A program made the translations under genes and the position numbers. A DNA stretch of 64,000 nucleotides, from NCBI RefSeq assembly GCF_900103695.1, contig NZ_FNHF01000001.1:186001-250000 (forward strand), in the 5' to 3' direction. A model generated the notes under the pieces. That model did not search any database and was not told where the DNA came from. It was given only the letters and a program-made list of their open reading frames with translations. Positions 26,179-35,641 of this stretch are shown in pieces (the first letter of the stretch is position 1; every line of letters begins with the position of its first letter). The DNA is from Sediminibacillus halophilus. GTDB lineage: Bacteria; Bacillota; Bacilli; Bacillales; Amphibacillaceae.

Positions 26179-29100
26179 ATGCGTGCAATCAAGTTATCGA
26201 TAACCGCTTTTGGTCCTTATCGGGAAACGCAGATAGTCGATTTTCGGGAAATTGGCAATGAATCGATATTTCTAATAACAGGACCTACCGGAGCGGGCAA
26301 GACAACCATTTTTGATGCTATTTGTTATGCACTTTATGGTAGGGCCAGCGGTAATGACCGAGACCACGACTCCCTTCGTAGTCATTTTGCTGAAATTGAT
26401 CAGCCGACTGAAGTAAGCTTTCAGTTTGCTTTGAAGGGGAGAATGTACCAAGTAAACCGTTTTCCGAAGCAAAAGAAACGAAAAGAGCGGGGAGATGGAT
26501 TCACTGAAGACCCGGCGAGAGCGGAATTATATGAAATAAATGACGGTGAGACCGTTTTGGCAGCTTCTAAAATCAAGGATGTCAACGAAATGCTGGAAGA
26601 GCAACTCGGCTTGGATTATGAGCAATTCCGGAAAATGATCATGATTCCCCAAGGAGAATTTCGGCGGCTTATTTCCGAAAACAGTAAGGAACGAGAAGAA
26701 ATTTTACAAAAAATTTTCCACACGCACTTCTACGAACAAATTACCGAGGAGTTGAAGAAACAGTCCAAACAGCTTTTGGAGTCTATCAAACAGCTTGAGG
26801 ACCGTTTGGAACGGGAAGCAGCAAAAATACAATGGAGAAAGAATGAGACGGAAGAGTCGGATTCCATTGAGACTATTATAGAAAAATTGAATGAGGAAAT
26901 ACACGAGGCGAGTGAAGATCTGGGACTCAACGAAGAACAGTTAGCAAAAGAAAAGAATGCATTAAATGCCGCGCAAGAAGCTTTTTACAAAGGTAAACAG
27001 CTATCGGAAATGTTTGCGGAATTTGATCAATTGCAGGAAACTTCAGCGAAGTTAACAGAGCGGCAACCTTCTGTAAATGAAAAACAGAAAAAACTAGAAT
27101 TAGCGGAAACAGCGGCTAAAATCATCCCGTTTGAAGAACAAGTAAAAAGACGCAAAAGCGAATGGGAGAATCAAATCAAAAGACTGGACAGCCAGAAAGC
27201 GAAAAAGAAAGAGACAGAGGAATGGTTCCAAACAGTTGCAGCTGAATATGAAATAGAATCAGGCCGGGAGCGCGAACGAGAGCAACTGCAGGAGCAACTG
27301 GAAACAACAAAAAAACAATTAGAGCAGTCTAAGCAGCTTGTTCTACTCAAACAGGAACAAAAGCAAGCTGAGCAAAAGAAGCAAGCTGCAGAAACAAACA
27401 TCCAGAGGCTAACGGATGATATGAAGAAAATCCGTCACCAACAGGATAAACTGCAAGTGCAGGTACAACAGCATCAGGAAACAACAAAAAAATATTATCA
27501 TGTGGAACAAAAAGTCAAACAAGCTGAAGAACAAACAAAAAAGTTGGAGGAATTGTTAAATCAATTTGAAAAATTACAAGAACTTCGTCAAAAATATCAA
27601 CAGGTGCACCAGCAATATAATGAAAAACAACAACTCATTGAGCGGCTGCAATCAAAGTTGAATGAACTTGAAGCACAACAGGCCAATAACCATGCACTAT
27701 TATTGGCACAGCATTTGAAAGAAGGCTGCGCTTGTCCGGTTTGTGGTTCCGAACAACATCCCGATCCTGCCAGCGGTAGAACAGAGGATATATCGGATCG
27801 CCAATTGGAAGAGACAAGAAAACGGCTTGAAACAGCCAAAAAAGATTTTGATGAGTGGCAGCGGTACTATATTCAAGTGAAATCGGACGGACAAGCTCAA
27901 AGGTCGTTAGTGGATCAAAATTACCAGGCATTCAAAGACAGTATCGATACGTTAGATGGTCAGTCTATTCTGCGTCTATTGGAAAGCTGGAAAAACACCG
28001 TTACTGCAGAGAAAAGAAAAATGGACCTTCTTTATAAAGAGATTGAGCAAATGGAACAAGCCGGCCGGCAGTCAGAACAATTATCGAAAAAAACACAACA
28101 ATTGGAAACACAGCTGGAAGAACTCAAGCAATCAAAAGAAAGCATCACCGAATCCTGGATGCGTATCAACATGCAAGTGGAGACAGCAAAGCAGGAACTT
28201 TCAGAAGAAGACCAGGATCCTTTCGTTATTCAGAAGAAAGTGACTAACAAGGAAAAAGTCTTGTCTGAATGGCTGCAAAAATGGGAATACATCCAATCCA
28301 GGTACCAAGCTGGAAAAGAAAAGCTGCAAGAGCTGAATACTATTATCGAGCAACAGCGTACTTTTGCAAAGGAAACAGAGCAAAAGCTAGCAACAGAGCA
28401 AGCGGATTTTGAAGAAAAAATTGAACATAGTCAATTTCCTTCTATAGAAGCCTATCAATATGCCAGGATTACAGAAAGTGAGAGCTTAAACCTTAAGCAA
28501 GAGATCGAGGAATTCAATAAGCAAAAGCATACTGTTGAGAAACGTCTTCAAGCAGTTAACAAACAATTAGATGGGCAAGAAAAACCTGATATAGAAGAAC
28601 TGGAAGCGTCGGTTCGCCGATGCTCAGAAAAGCTGGAGGTGGTCAACCAGAACATACAAAATTTGAAACTGACCGTCAAGAGTTATGAGCAAATAAGAAA
28701 GTCAATGCTGGAATTGCTGGAAGAAAAACAATTGAAGGCAAAACAATATTACGATATCGGAGAGCTGGCAGATTTGGCTCGGGGAGAAAATCATTTGCGT
28801 CTATCGTTTGAACGCTATGTATTGTCGGCATTCTTGGATGAAATCCTTTTACAGGCAAATATTCGTTTAGACCAAATGACCGATCATCGTTATCAATTAA
28901 TTCGCAGTGATCAAATTGCCAAGCGAGGGGCTCAAAGCGGGTTAGATCTGGAAGTGCTTGATCACCATACCGGTTTACAGCGTTCAGTTAAAACTTTATC
29001 GGGAGGCGAAGGATTTAAGGCTGCACTAAGTCTGGCTCTGGGGATGGCGGACGTCGTCCAGGCACACGCCGGAGGAGTACAGTTAGAAACATTATTTATT

Positions 29101-29289
29101 GACGAAGGGTTTGGCACACTTGATGAATTGTCCCTGGAACAAGCGATAGAATGCTTGAAAGGATTGCAGCAAAGCAATCGACTGCTGGGTATTATTTCCC
29201 ATGTTCCTCAGCTGAAAGAAGAAATACCGGCTAAATTGCAAATCACACCTTCCCAAAAAGGATCGAAAGCTGCATTCCAGTTTGCTTGA
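26179..29289 (+). CDS. sbcC: DNA repair ATPase SbcC (Rad50-like)
   Basis: SbcC is the SMC-like ATPase partner of SbcD. It is 1036 residues with Walker A GPTGAGKTT near residue 35, long coiled coils (about 190-850) interrupted by the zinc hook CPVCG near residue 518, the ABC signature LSGGEGFKAALSLALG near 940 and Walker B LFIDEGFGTLDE. ATG 26179 follows GAGAGGGGG in the end of sbcD. Confidence 0.96.
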   Translation: MRAIKLSITAFGPYRETQIVDFREIGNESIFLITGPTGAGKTTIFDAICYALYGRASGNDRDHDSLRSHFAEIDQPTEVSFQFALKGRMYQVNRFPKQKKRKERGDGFTEDPARAELYEINDGETVLAASKIKDVNEMLEEQLGLDYEQFRKMIMIPQGEFRRLISENSKEREEILQKIFHTHFYEQITEELKKQSKQLLESIKQLEDRLEREAAKIQWRKNETEESDSIETIIEKLNEEIHEASEDLGLNEEQLAKEKNALNAAQEAFYKGKQLSEMFAEFDQLQETSAKLTERQPSVNEKQKKLELAETAAKIIPFEEQVKRRKSEWENQIKRLDSQKAKKKETEEWFQTVAAEYEIESGREREREQLQEQLETTKKQLEQSKQLVLLKQEQKQAEQKKQAAETNIQRLTDDMKKIRHQQDKLQVQVQQHQETTKKYYHVEQKVKQAEEQTKKLEELLNQFEKLQELRQKYQQVHQQYNEKQQLIERLQSKLNELEAQQANNHALLLAQHLKEGCACPVCGSEQHPDPASGRTEDISDRQLEETRKRLETAKKDFDEWQRYYIQVKSDGQAQRSLVDQNYQAFKDSIDTLDGQSILRLLESWKNTVTAEKRKMDLLYKEIEQMEQAGRQSEQLSKKTQQLETQLEELKQSKESITESWMRINMQVETAKQELSEEDQDPFVIQKKVTNKEKVLSEWLQKWEYIQSRYQAGKEKLQELNTIIEQQRTFAKETEQKLATEQADFEEKIEHSQFPSIEAYQYARITESESLNLKQEIEEFNKQKHTVEKRLQAVNKQLDGQEKPDIEELEASVRRCSEKLEVVNQNIQNLKLTVKSYEQIRKSMLELLEEKQLKAKQYYDIGELADLARGENHLRLSFERYVLSAFLDEILLQANIRLDQMTDHRYQLIRSDQIAKRGAQSGLDLEVLDHHTGLQRSVKTLSGGEGFKAALSLALGMADVVQAHAGGVQLETLFIDEGFGTLDELSLEQAIECLKGLQQSNRLLGIISHVPQLKEEIPAKLQITPSQKGSKAAFQFA

Positions 29290-29433
29290 TCACCAGATTG
29301 CCAATAATTACTCCTTAAATAACGAAATAAGCTCGTGATATAGTAGAAGAAGATGACCTTATTGCGCTGCTGTCAATTGACTGACAGCAGCAAAGGCTCT
29401 TATTTTTGCTATTAGATATACAGGAGGATTTTT

Positions 29434-29772
29434 ATGAAAGTGATCACCGCTTCCACTTCGGAACAACAGGAATACGCCCTTTCTCTGATGAAGGAAATTT
29501 ATGACCGAATCTTACCCGAGTACTTTTCCGAAGGCTACATAGCCAAATTGAAAAGCTTTCAGTTAATGGATATTCCTTCTTTGCAGGAATTATCGTTAGC
29601 GGAAATATTCGAAGTAACCACAGCCTTGCAGACCATCACGTCCATTTTAGACACACATCTACAGCAAGGAACGGGAATAGGCGAATACGAAGACACATTT
29701 CAAAAAAATATTCGAATACTGGGTAGTTATCATATTAATTTCCCTTTCACATTACGTGATTTTTTGGGTTAA
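29434..29772 (+). CDS. YhcU-like DUF5365 protein
   Basis: A 112-residue helical protein of unknown function. The pattern STSEQQEYALSLMKEIYDRILPEYF, LAEIFEVTTALQTITSIL, FQKNIRILGSYHINFPF resembles B. subtilis YhcU. CAGGAGGA precedes ATG 29434. It has no signal peptide or membrane segment. Confidence 0.65.
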   Translation: MKVITASTSEQQEYALSLMKEIYDRILPEYFSEGYIAKLKSFQLMDIPSLQELSLAEIFEVTTALQTITSILDTHLQQGTGIGEYEDTFQKNIRILGSYHINFPFTLRDFLG

Positions 29773-29859
29773 AATCCTTCCGTACAGGAAATTTTTCTTG
29801 TCAAGCAAACTACCATGACGTACTATGATAGGTAAATGATATCGGGAGGTGGGTGTTGA

Positions 29860-30108
29860 ATGTCAATGCCTATGTCAATTGAATGGAAGCTGCTGACTCA
29901 CGGTAGAGAAAAGCGTTTACTGCATCAGCAAAATATGTTTGAAATAGAATTTTCAGGGTACAAATTATTTCCCATAAACCAGGAGATCGAGATCAAACGT
30001 CACCATGATTCCGACCAGATAGGGAGCGGGAAGATTGTCGAAATTTCCTGGAAGGAAGAACGGACGGTTTGCACGTATCAACTGCTTTCTTTATATAATG
30101 TCAATTAG
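29860..30108 (+). CDS. DUF2584 small protein
   Basis: The 82-residue beta-rich protein begins MSMPMSIEWKLLTHGREKRL and ends QLLSLYNVN. It matches my memory of the DUF2584 family found only in Bacilli. No function is known. GGGAGGTGG precedes ATG 29860. It is a single gene followed by a terminator. Confidence 0.65.
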   Translation: MSMPMSIEWKLLTHGREKRLLHQQNMFEIEFSGYKLFPINQEIEIKRHHDSDQIGSGKIVEISWKEERTVCTYQLLSLYNVN

Positions 30109-30179
30109 CGACAATCAATGCGGGGAAAAGTACGACAAGCGTCGTATTCTGCGCTTGCCCGGGAAATAATTCATGATTT

Positions 30180-30230
30180 GAAAAGGAGCTTTCTTTAAAG
30201 TCCAACGGCTTTGGAGGAGCTCTTTTTTTA
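30180..30230 (+). terminator. Intrinsic terminator after the DUF2584 gene
   Basis: AAAAGGAGCT pairs with AGCTCTTTT (one G-U) across a loop of about 25 bases, then T7. Confidence 0.65.
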
Positions 30231-30330
30231 TATTGCATTACCTTCCCGAAATGCTTGATTAATGCCTACACTTCTTGTAGGCATGGAACGTACAATAAAC
30301 CAAGTCATTTTAGAAGAGAGGGGTTTTTGT

Positions 30331-30876
30331 ATGTTCAATCCAAGTCAAGGGCCATCAGGCATCGGTTCGTTCCCTTTTTCTCAAGGAGTAAGGTCTCCGG
30401 GGGGATTCCCGTCAAATTTCCCAACCCCATACCACGGTGGAGTGCCGGCTCCTAGAGGAGGGGGACTGTCCGGTTTGCTGCAGCGTTTTACCCAACCATC
30501 AGCTGTTTCTCAGTTTCCAGCGGCAGCAGGAGGCGGTTCCAAATTGACAAGTACACTGGGTAATGTGCAGCAAGCTATAAAGATGGCGCAATCAGCTATG
30601 CCGGTTATCCAACAATACGGTCCAATGGTGAAAAATATTCCGATGATGATCAATATGCTCAAGGCTTTTAATGAGGAAGACAGCAGCGACGTTGACCAAG
30701 AAACTACAGAATCTGAGTCAGTTGAGCGTGTTTCATCGGAAGAAGAAGTGGATAAAATAGAAATAGAACAAGAAAATCTTTATAAAATCGAAGCTGCAGA
30801 AAAACCAAAGAAAAAGACGATGAGAAAAGTCCATACTACCCAATCCGGTAAATCAATACCAAAACTATATATATAA
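30331..30876 (+). CDS. YqfQ/VrrA-like protein
   Basis: The protein has 181 residues. The first 70 are rich in Gly, Pro, Ser and Phe. A central helix (LTSTLGNVQQAIKMAQSAMPVIQQYGPMVKNIPMMINMLKAF) follows, and then an acidic and a basic tail. This layout is that of the YqfQ family, whose B. anthracis member VrrA contains a variable repeat. Function is unknown, probably spore- or envelope-related. ATG 30331 follows GAGAGGGG; the frame from 30262 has no ribosome site. Confidence 0.7.
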   Translation: MFNPSQGPSGIGSFPFSQGVRSPGGFPSNFPTPYHGGVPAPRGGGLSGLLQRFTQPSAVSQFPAAAGGGSKLTSTLGNVQQAIKMAQSAMPVIQQYGPMVKNIPMMINMLKAFNEEDSSDVDQETTESESVERVSSEEEVDKIEIEQENLYKIEAAEKPKKKTMRKVHTTQSGKSIPKLYI

Positions 30877-31044
30877 GTAAATGCAGACTGCTTGATTTTT
30901 CTTGTGAAAAAAGAAAGAATAGAGAGTATATCAATTATATCTTCCCGACACCATTTTTAGGGATAAGAAAATGAAATAGATGATCAAAAAACGGGAATGA
31001 AAAAGAAATTGTTTCCGTTTTTTCGGTTTAAAGGAGGTAATACA

Positions 31045-31995
31045 ATGCCTGAAAAAGCAACTTTTGCTGGCGGCTGTTTTTGGTGTATGGTCGAACCGTT
31101 TGATGAACGACCAGGAATTGAAAAAGTTGTTTCCGGTTATACCGGTGGAACAACGGAAAATCCAACATATGAGGAAGTCTGTTCCGATACGACCGGACAC
31201 GTAGAAGCTGTACAGATTACGTTTGACCCGGATATTTTTTCTTACGAACGCCTGTTGGAAATATTTTGGCAGCAGATTGATCCTACCGATCCGGGCGGCC
31301 AGTTTAACGACAGGGGAGAATCTTACCAGACAGCCATTTTTTATCACAATGAAGAACAAAGGCAATCAGCTGAGAAATCTAAACAAAAGCTGGAGGAAAG
31401 CGGTAAATTTTCCGATCCGATTGTAACGAAGATTTTACCTGCTGCACCTTTCTACGAAGCGGAAGAGAAGCACCAGGATTATTATAAAAAGCAGTCTTTT
31501 CACTATAAATTGTATAAAAAAGGATCAGGCCGCCAAGATTTCATCGAGAAAACCTGGAGGCCTGAGAAAAACAAGGAAGAGCTCCGGCGTCAACTGACAC
31601 CATTGCAGTATCATGTAACCCAGGAAAACGGTACGGAAACTCCGTTCCAAAATGAATACTTTGATCATGAAGAAGAAGGCATTTACGTAGATGTGATTTC
31701 CGGAGAACCCTTGTTTTCATCAAAAGACAAATATGATGCGGGCTGCGGGTGGCCAAGCTTTACGAAACCTATTGACAAACATCAAGTGAAAGAAAATACG
31801 GATACCTCCCATGGAATGATTCGAACGGAGATAAGGAGCAGCCAGGCTGATTCACACTTGGGTCATGTTTTTGAAGACGGGCCACAGGAAAAAGGCGGCA
31901 TGCGTTACTGCATGAATTCAGCAGCAATGCGGTTTGTTCCTAAAGATAAAATGGAGCAGGAAGGGTATGGATATTTATCCTATTTGTTCCGCTAA
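31045..31995 (+). CDS. msrAB: Peptide methionine sulfoxide reductase MsrA/MsrB fusion
   Basis: This enzyme repairs both S- and R-epimers of methionine sulfoxide. Residues 1-155 are MsrA with the catalytic [11 protein letters not shown]. Residues 175-316 are MsrB with [12 protein letters not shown] and the catalytic cysteine in [11 protein letters not shown]. The two CxxC zinc pairs seen in many MsrB domains are absent ([13 protein letters not shown] in their place), as in the zinc-free form common in Firmicutes. A strong AAAGGAGG sets ATG 31045. A terminator follows. Confidence 0.95.
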   Translation: MPEKATFAGGCFWCMVEPFDERPGIEKVVSGYTGGTTENPTYEEVCSDTTGHVEAVQITFDPDIFSYERLLEIFWQQIDPTDPGGQFNDRGESYQTAIFYHNEEQRQSAEKSKQKLEESGKFSDPIVTKILPAAPFYEAEEKHQDYYKKQSFHYKLYKKGSGRQDFIEKTWRPEKNKEELRRQLTPLQYHVTQENGTETPFQNEYFDHEEEGIYVDVISGEPLFSSKDKYDAGCGWPSFTKPIDKHQVKENTDTSHGMIRTEIRSSQADSHLGHVFEDGPQEKGGMRYCMNSAAMRFVPKDKMEQEGYGYLSYLFR

Positions 31996-32006
31996 GTACA
32001 CTCCGC

Positions 32007-32046
32007 CCCGGAATAAGGATACCTCCTGATTCCGGGCCTTTTTTTG
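32007..32046 (+). terminator. Intrinsic terminator after msrAB
   Basis: CCCGGAAT and ATTCCGGG arms flank a 14-base loop and are followed by T7. Confidence 0.85.
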
Positions 32047-32130
32047 CACGTGCAGATAGGATAAGATCCTAGCGGAGAGGATAGCATATCCAGACGAATA
32101 TTTTCTGTAATGAAGAATGCGTGCAACGAA

Positions 32131-32193
32131 CCCCCTGCCTTTGTCATGCAGGCACGGATCAAGTTTTCCCTCCGTTATCAAGGTGCCTTTTTA
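32131..32193 (+). promoter_or_regulatory. Attenuator-like leader of the TerC gene
   Basis: A first hairpin pairs CCTGC (32134-32138) with GCAGG (32148-32152). A second pairs AGGCAC (32150-32155) with GTGCCT (32183-32188) followed by a T-run. The arms share 32150-32152, so the two folds exclude each other. That is the geometry of a terminator/antiterminator switch. I could not match the leader to the yybP-ykoY manganese riboswitch or to any other known class. Confidence 0.45.
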
Positions 32194-32266
32194 TCGTTAT
32201 TTGGACAAGGTTTTCGATATGGGAGGAAGCGGCTATATTTACATAGAGAGAAAGAAGGTCTTCTTA

Positions 32267-33025
32267 GTGGATACAGGTATTTTGCTCGAATATGGATGGA
32301 CTTTGCTTGCACTTATCGGGCTCGAGGGATTGTTAGCGGCAGATAACGCTCTAGTTATGGCACTCATAGTCAAACATTTACCGGAAGACAAACAAAGGAA
32401 AGCACTTCTTTATGGATTGGGCGGAGCCTTTATCTTTCGGTTTGGCTCTTTGTTTTTCATTTCTTTTTTAATTGATATCTGGCAGGTTCAGGCATTAGGT
32501 GCAATTTACTTACTGTTTATTTCGATTAATAATCTATGGAAAATCTTTTCGAAGGAAAAGGAAGAAGAGTCTGTCGTCAAACCTGCTAAAGGGTCTGGTT
32601 TCTGGACAACGGTTATCAAAGTAGAGTTAGCGGATATTGCTTTTGCCGTTGATTCTATTTTGGCAGCTGTTGCCTTGGCGACAACTTTGCCGAAGACAAC
32701 CATTCCGGCTATTGGAGGAATGGATGGTGCTCAATTTATTGTCATCCTTGCAGGTGGTATGATTGGTTTGATACTAATCAGGATTGCCGCCTCTTATATT
32801 GTGAAATTGTTAAAGAAAAGACCTGGCTTGGAAACTGCCGCCTACACAATTGTCGGCTGGGTGGCTGTCAAGCTAGCGGTACACACCCTGGCCCATCCTC
32901 AGTTAGCAATCATCCCAGCTGAGTTTCCGGAAACTACTCTATGGAAAACGATTTTCTGGGTGGTAATGATAGCAATCGCCCTGATTGGCTGGTTTTGGAA
33001 ACCATCGAACCAAGACAGCGAATAA
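32267..33025 (+). CDS. TerC family integral membrane protein
   Basis: This is a probable metal (manganese) exporter of the TerC/YceF/YkoY type that helps metallate exported proteins. There are seven or so membrane helices in 252 residues, with the two conserved acidic metal sites GLLAADNALVMALIV and VELADIAFAVDSILAA. GTG 32267 follows AAAGAAGGT. The longer frame upstream runs through the regulatory leader and is not coding. The next gene overlaps it. Confidence 0.88.
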   Translation: MDTGILLEYGWTLLALIGLEGLLAADNALVMALIVKHLPEDKQRKALLYGLGGAFIFRFGSLFFISFLIDIWQVQALGAIYLLFISINNLWKIFSKEKEEESVVKPAKGSGFWTTVIKVELADIAFAVDSILAAVALATTLPKTTIPAIGGMDGAQFIVILAGGMIGLILIRIAASYIVKLLKKRPGLETAAYTIVGWVAVKLAVHTLAHPQLAIIPAEFPETTLWKTIFWVVMIAIALIGWFWKPSNQDSE

Positions 33026-34103
33026 GAGGATTAAGCTGGAAAGTAGGTGGTTGGCTTTGGCAGGCTTCCTTACTCGATTACTTATCACATATTTCATTGG
33101 AGCCGTTGGCGGATTTTTATATACTTGGCTGCATCTGCCGTTGCCCTGGATTCTTGGTCCAGTCACAAGTTTGTTGATCTATAAGCTTGTTCCTAATGCA
33201 AGAACAACCGCTTCACTAAGACTAAGGAAGGTCAGCTTTTCCATTTTAGGGATTCAGATTGGTTCTACCTTCACTGCTGCCACACTGACCACTGTCGTTC
33301 CGTATCTGGTTCCATATACTGTTCTGACTTTGCTCTTGATTGCTTTGAGCTTGGGAAGCGCTTATTTGATTACAAGATGGGTAAAATTAGATGTAACAAC
33401 AAGTTTGCTGGGCAGCATTCCGGGAGGATTATCGACTGTTTTAGCATTAAGTGAATCGTTCAATGGAAATACTGTACTGGTTACCATTTTTCAAACCATT
33501 CGACTAGTTGCAGTATTGTTCATCATTCCGTTCTCGGCTACCCATCTATTTTTTCATCAAACTCAATTGACTCAAGGAGCAGTGCTACAGCAGGCTGTTG
33601 ATGGACCGCCATGGACAGGTATATTGTTTATTGCTGCGTTTTTTATCGGGGTGTTGCTGCAAAGGTGGGTACCTGCATCACTTGTTTTGGTTCCGATGTT
33701 GATTACAGCAGCTTTGCAAATTAACGAAATAGCCCTTTTCCAACTTCCGAATAGTGCATATTTGTTTGCACAGCTGACAATCGGTGTTTATCTTGGGAAT
33801 TCTATTTCAGTTAAAGATCTGAAAACGGCAGGCAGGTATTGTCTTTATTTTTTATGTCTCGCTATCTTATTAATCGCGACATCCTTCGGGTTCGGTTACC
33901 TTTTTAGTTCCTTTACCAACTTGAATACGGCAACAGCGGTATTGAGCCTTGCGCCAGGAGGTTTAATCGAAATGGCGTTGACTGCGCAATCGGTAAACGG
34001 AGACCCATCGATTGTCAGCTCTCTGCAAATGATTCGGCTGCTAACCATTGTGTTAATACTGCCATTCTTTCTGAAATGGCTATTTAAAAAACTTCAATAC
34101 TGA
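32985..34103 (+). CDS. AbrB-family membrane transporter (duplicated domain)
   Basis: The protein is 372 residues with about ten hydrophobic helices in two halves. Each half carries a similar motif: LLGSIPGGLSTVLALSESFNGNTVLV and LSLAPGGLIEMALTAQSVNGD. This internal duplication is the signature of the AbrB (PF05145) transporter-like family, of uncertain substrate. ATG 32985 overlaps the TerC gene by 41 bases. TTG 33057 after AGGTGG is an alternative start, just downstream of the TerC stop. The two genes are probably one operon. Confidence 0.8.
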   Translation: MAGFGNHRTKTANKRIKLESRWLALAGFLTRLLITYFIGAVGGFLYTWLHLPLPWILGPVTSLLIYKLVPNARTTASLRLRKVSFSILGIQIGSTFTAATLTTVVPYLVPYTVLTLLLIALSLGSAYLITRWVKLDVTTSLLGSIPGGLSTVLALSESFNGNTVLVTIFQTIRLVAVLFIIPFSATHLFFHQTQLTQGAVLQQAVDGPPWTGILFIAAFFIGVLLQRWVPASLVLVPMLITAALQINEIALFQLPNSAYLFAQLTIGVYLGNSISVKDLKTAGRYCLYFLCLAILLIATSFGFGYLFSSFTNLNTATAVLSLAPGGLIEMALTAQSVNGDPSIVSSLQMIRLLTIVLILPFFLKWLFKKLQY

Positions 34104-34142
34104 TTATCCTAATTTGCCGAGAGAAAAAAATGTGCTAAAATA

Positions 34143-34158
34143 ATCTTGATTCCGAGAT
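34143..34158 (+). promoter_or_regulatory. Candidate MhqR operator
   Basis: ATCTTGATTCCGAGAT matches the MhqR box as I recall it (ATCTCGAATTCGAGAT) at 13 of 16 positions and keeps the ATCT/AGAT palindrome. It lies 80 bases before an mhqD-like gene, the gene class MhqR represses in B. subtilis. Confidence 0.6.
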
Positions 34159-34237
34159 ATTATTAGTTGTCTGTATTATTAATATGTAAACTAGGTTCGG
34201 GGATATATAAACAGAAAAAGAATGAGGGAGGATTACA

Positions 34238-34852
34238 ATGCAAATGAAACATTTTTTTCGAAAAGGATCGAATTCGGAAGCACCAGTACTGTTATTGTTG
34301 CACGGAACAGGTGGGACTGAAAAGGATCTATTGCCAGTAGCAGAGATGATTGATCCTGAGGCTTCTGTTTTAGGGGTAAGGGGAAATGTATCAGAGAATG
34401 GAATGGCGCGTTTTTTCCGTCGGTTGCGCGAAGGGGTTTTTGATGAAGAGGATTTGATCGCACGTACAGAGGAGCTTCATGCATTTCTCGATGAAGCTGC
34501 TTCTCATTACGAATTTGACAGGAATAACATCGTGGCTGTCGGCTACTCAAACGGTGCCAATATAGCTGGGAGTTTGTTGTTCCATTACTCACAAGCCTTA
34601 GACAGTGCTATATTGTTCCATCCTATGGTTCCAAGAAGAGGATTGGAGCTACCTTCCTTGACTGGCACTAAAGTATTTATTGGTGCAGGTACCAATGATC
34701 CCTTGATAAACAGCAAGGAAACAGAGGAGCTGGAACAACTGCTAGCAAATGCAGGAGCGCAGGTAACCGTTTATTGGGAAAATATGGGGCACCAATTATC
34801 TCAAGGAGAAGTATTGCAAGCAAAATCATGGTATAGTGATGGTAGAAAGTAA
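34238..34852 (+). CDS. mhqD: Alpha/beta hydrolase, MhqD-like carboxylesterase
   Basis: This 204-residue serine hydrolase belongs to the phospholipase/carboxylesterase family. It has the oxyanion region LLLLHGTGGTEKDLL, the nucleophile elbow VGYSNGAN, an acid in GAGTNDPLI and the catalytic His in ENMGHQLS. In B. subtilis mhqD belongs to the methylhydroquinone/catechol stress regulon. A matching MhqR-type operator upstream and a glyoxalase-fold gene downstream support the same role here. Confidence 0.82.
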   Translation: MQMKHFFRKGSNSEAPVLLLLHGTGGTEKDLLPVAEMIDPEASVLGVRGNVSENGMARFFRRLREGVFDEEDLIARTEELHAFLDEAASHYEFDRNNIVAVGYSNGANIAGSLLFHYSQALDSAILFHPMVPRRGLELPSLTGTKVFIGAGTNDPLINSKETEELEQLLANAGAQVTVYWENMGHQLSQGEVLQAKSWYSDGRK

Positions 34853-34921
34853 ATAACTATTTGGGAAGGAAGACATGCTTATTTATCTTCATCCCACCAG
34901 CCATTACAAGGGGAGATTGCT

Positions 34922-35293
34922 ATGGCCTACCATTTTCAAGGAATTGACCATGTACAGCTTGCAGCTCCTGCTGGGAGCGAGCGAAAGGCAAGGGAATTTT
35001 TTGCTGACTTGTTAGGAATGGAAGAAATCGAAAAACCGGAAACGTTGAAGAAAAATGGCGGCATCTGGTTTCTGTGTGGGGCACAGCAGCTCCATATCGG
35101 TGTGGAACAACCGTTCGATCCAGCCAGGAAGGCGCATCCTGCTTTTTATGTTGAAAACCTGGAAGAATTGAAATTTTATTTGAGAAGCAATCATGTGGAA
35201 GTGAAGGATGATGATCGGCTTCCCGGCTATAAGCGCTTTTATTTGGAAGATCCATTCGGGAACCGTTTGGAGTTTTTAGAAAGGTTAAAATAG
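34922..35293 (+). CDS. VOC-fold (glyoxalase/dioxygenase superfamily) protein
   Basis: The 123 residues have paired beta-alpha-beta-beta-beta units, with HVQLAAPAGSERKAREFFADLLG at the start, QLHIGVEQPF, and YLEDPFGNRLEFLE at the end supplying His/Glu metal-ligand candidates. The substrate is unknown. It lies 69 bases after the mhqD-like gene and probably shares its quinone-stress control. Confidence 0.8.
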   Translation: MAYHFQGIDHVQLAAPAGSERKAREFFADLLGMEEIEKPETLKKNGGIWFLCGAQQLHIGVEQPFDPARKAHPAFYVENLEELKFYLRSNHVEVKDDDRLPGYKRFYLEDPFGNRLEFLERLK

Positions 35294-35390
35294 CATTTAT
35301 TTAGCCGTTGTTCAAGGGAATGTCGTTAGTGATATTAATATCTGATGTGTAAACAGCAATCTTTTAGTAAAAAGCTATAAAGGAAGACAG

Positions 35391-35603
35391 GTGAATGAAT
35401 TGATTCATAAGAATTGGGAGAACAAAGAAACAATAAAGCAAATTAAATGTGTTCATAATGATGCTGAAAAATTTGTGGTAGATAAGACGCTTACTCCAGG
35501 AAAAGTCTATGATGTTAAAAACGAAACCGACGAATTTTATTTTATCATCGATAATACAAACCGCATTGGTGGTTTTCACAAGGAATATTTCGAAGAAGTA
35601 TAA
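35391..35603 (+). CDS. Small DUF6501-like protein
   Basis: The 70 residues, VHNDAEKFVVDKTLTPGKVYDVKNETDEFYFIIDNTNRIGGFHKEYFE, form a small beta-barrel-like pattern that I associate with DUF6501 of Bacillaceae. Function is unknown. Start is GTG 35391 after AAAGGAAG, with TTG 35400 as an alternative (product starting at IHKNW). A strong terminator follows the stop directly. Confidence 0.65.
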   Translation: MNELIHKNWENKETIKQIKCVHNDAEKFVVDKTLTPGKVYDVKNETDEFYFIIDNTNRIGGFHKEYFEEV

Positions 35604-35605
35604 TA

Positions 35606-35641
35606 AAAAAACTAACCGTTTACTAACGGTTAGTTTTTTTA
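35606..35641. terminator. Bidirectional terminator
   Basis: AAAAAACTAACCGTT pairs with AACGGTTAGTTTTTT around a TACT loop, with A- and T-runs on either side. It serves both converging genes. Confidence 0.9.

Noticed and set aside
32046..32260. yybP-ykoY manganese riboswitch before terC
   Set aside because: The invariant GGGGAGUAG-like loop and its partner were not found, and only an unclassified hairpin pair remains.
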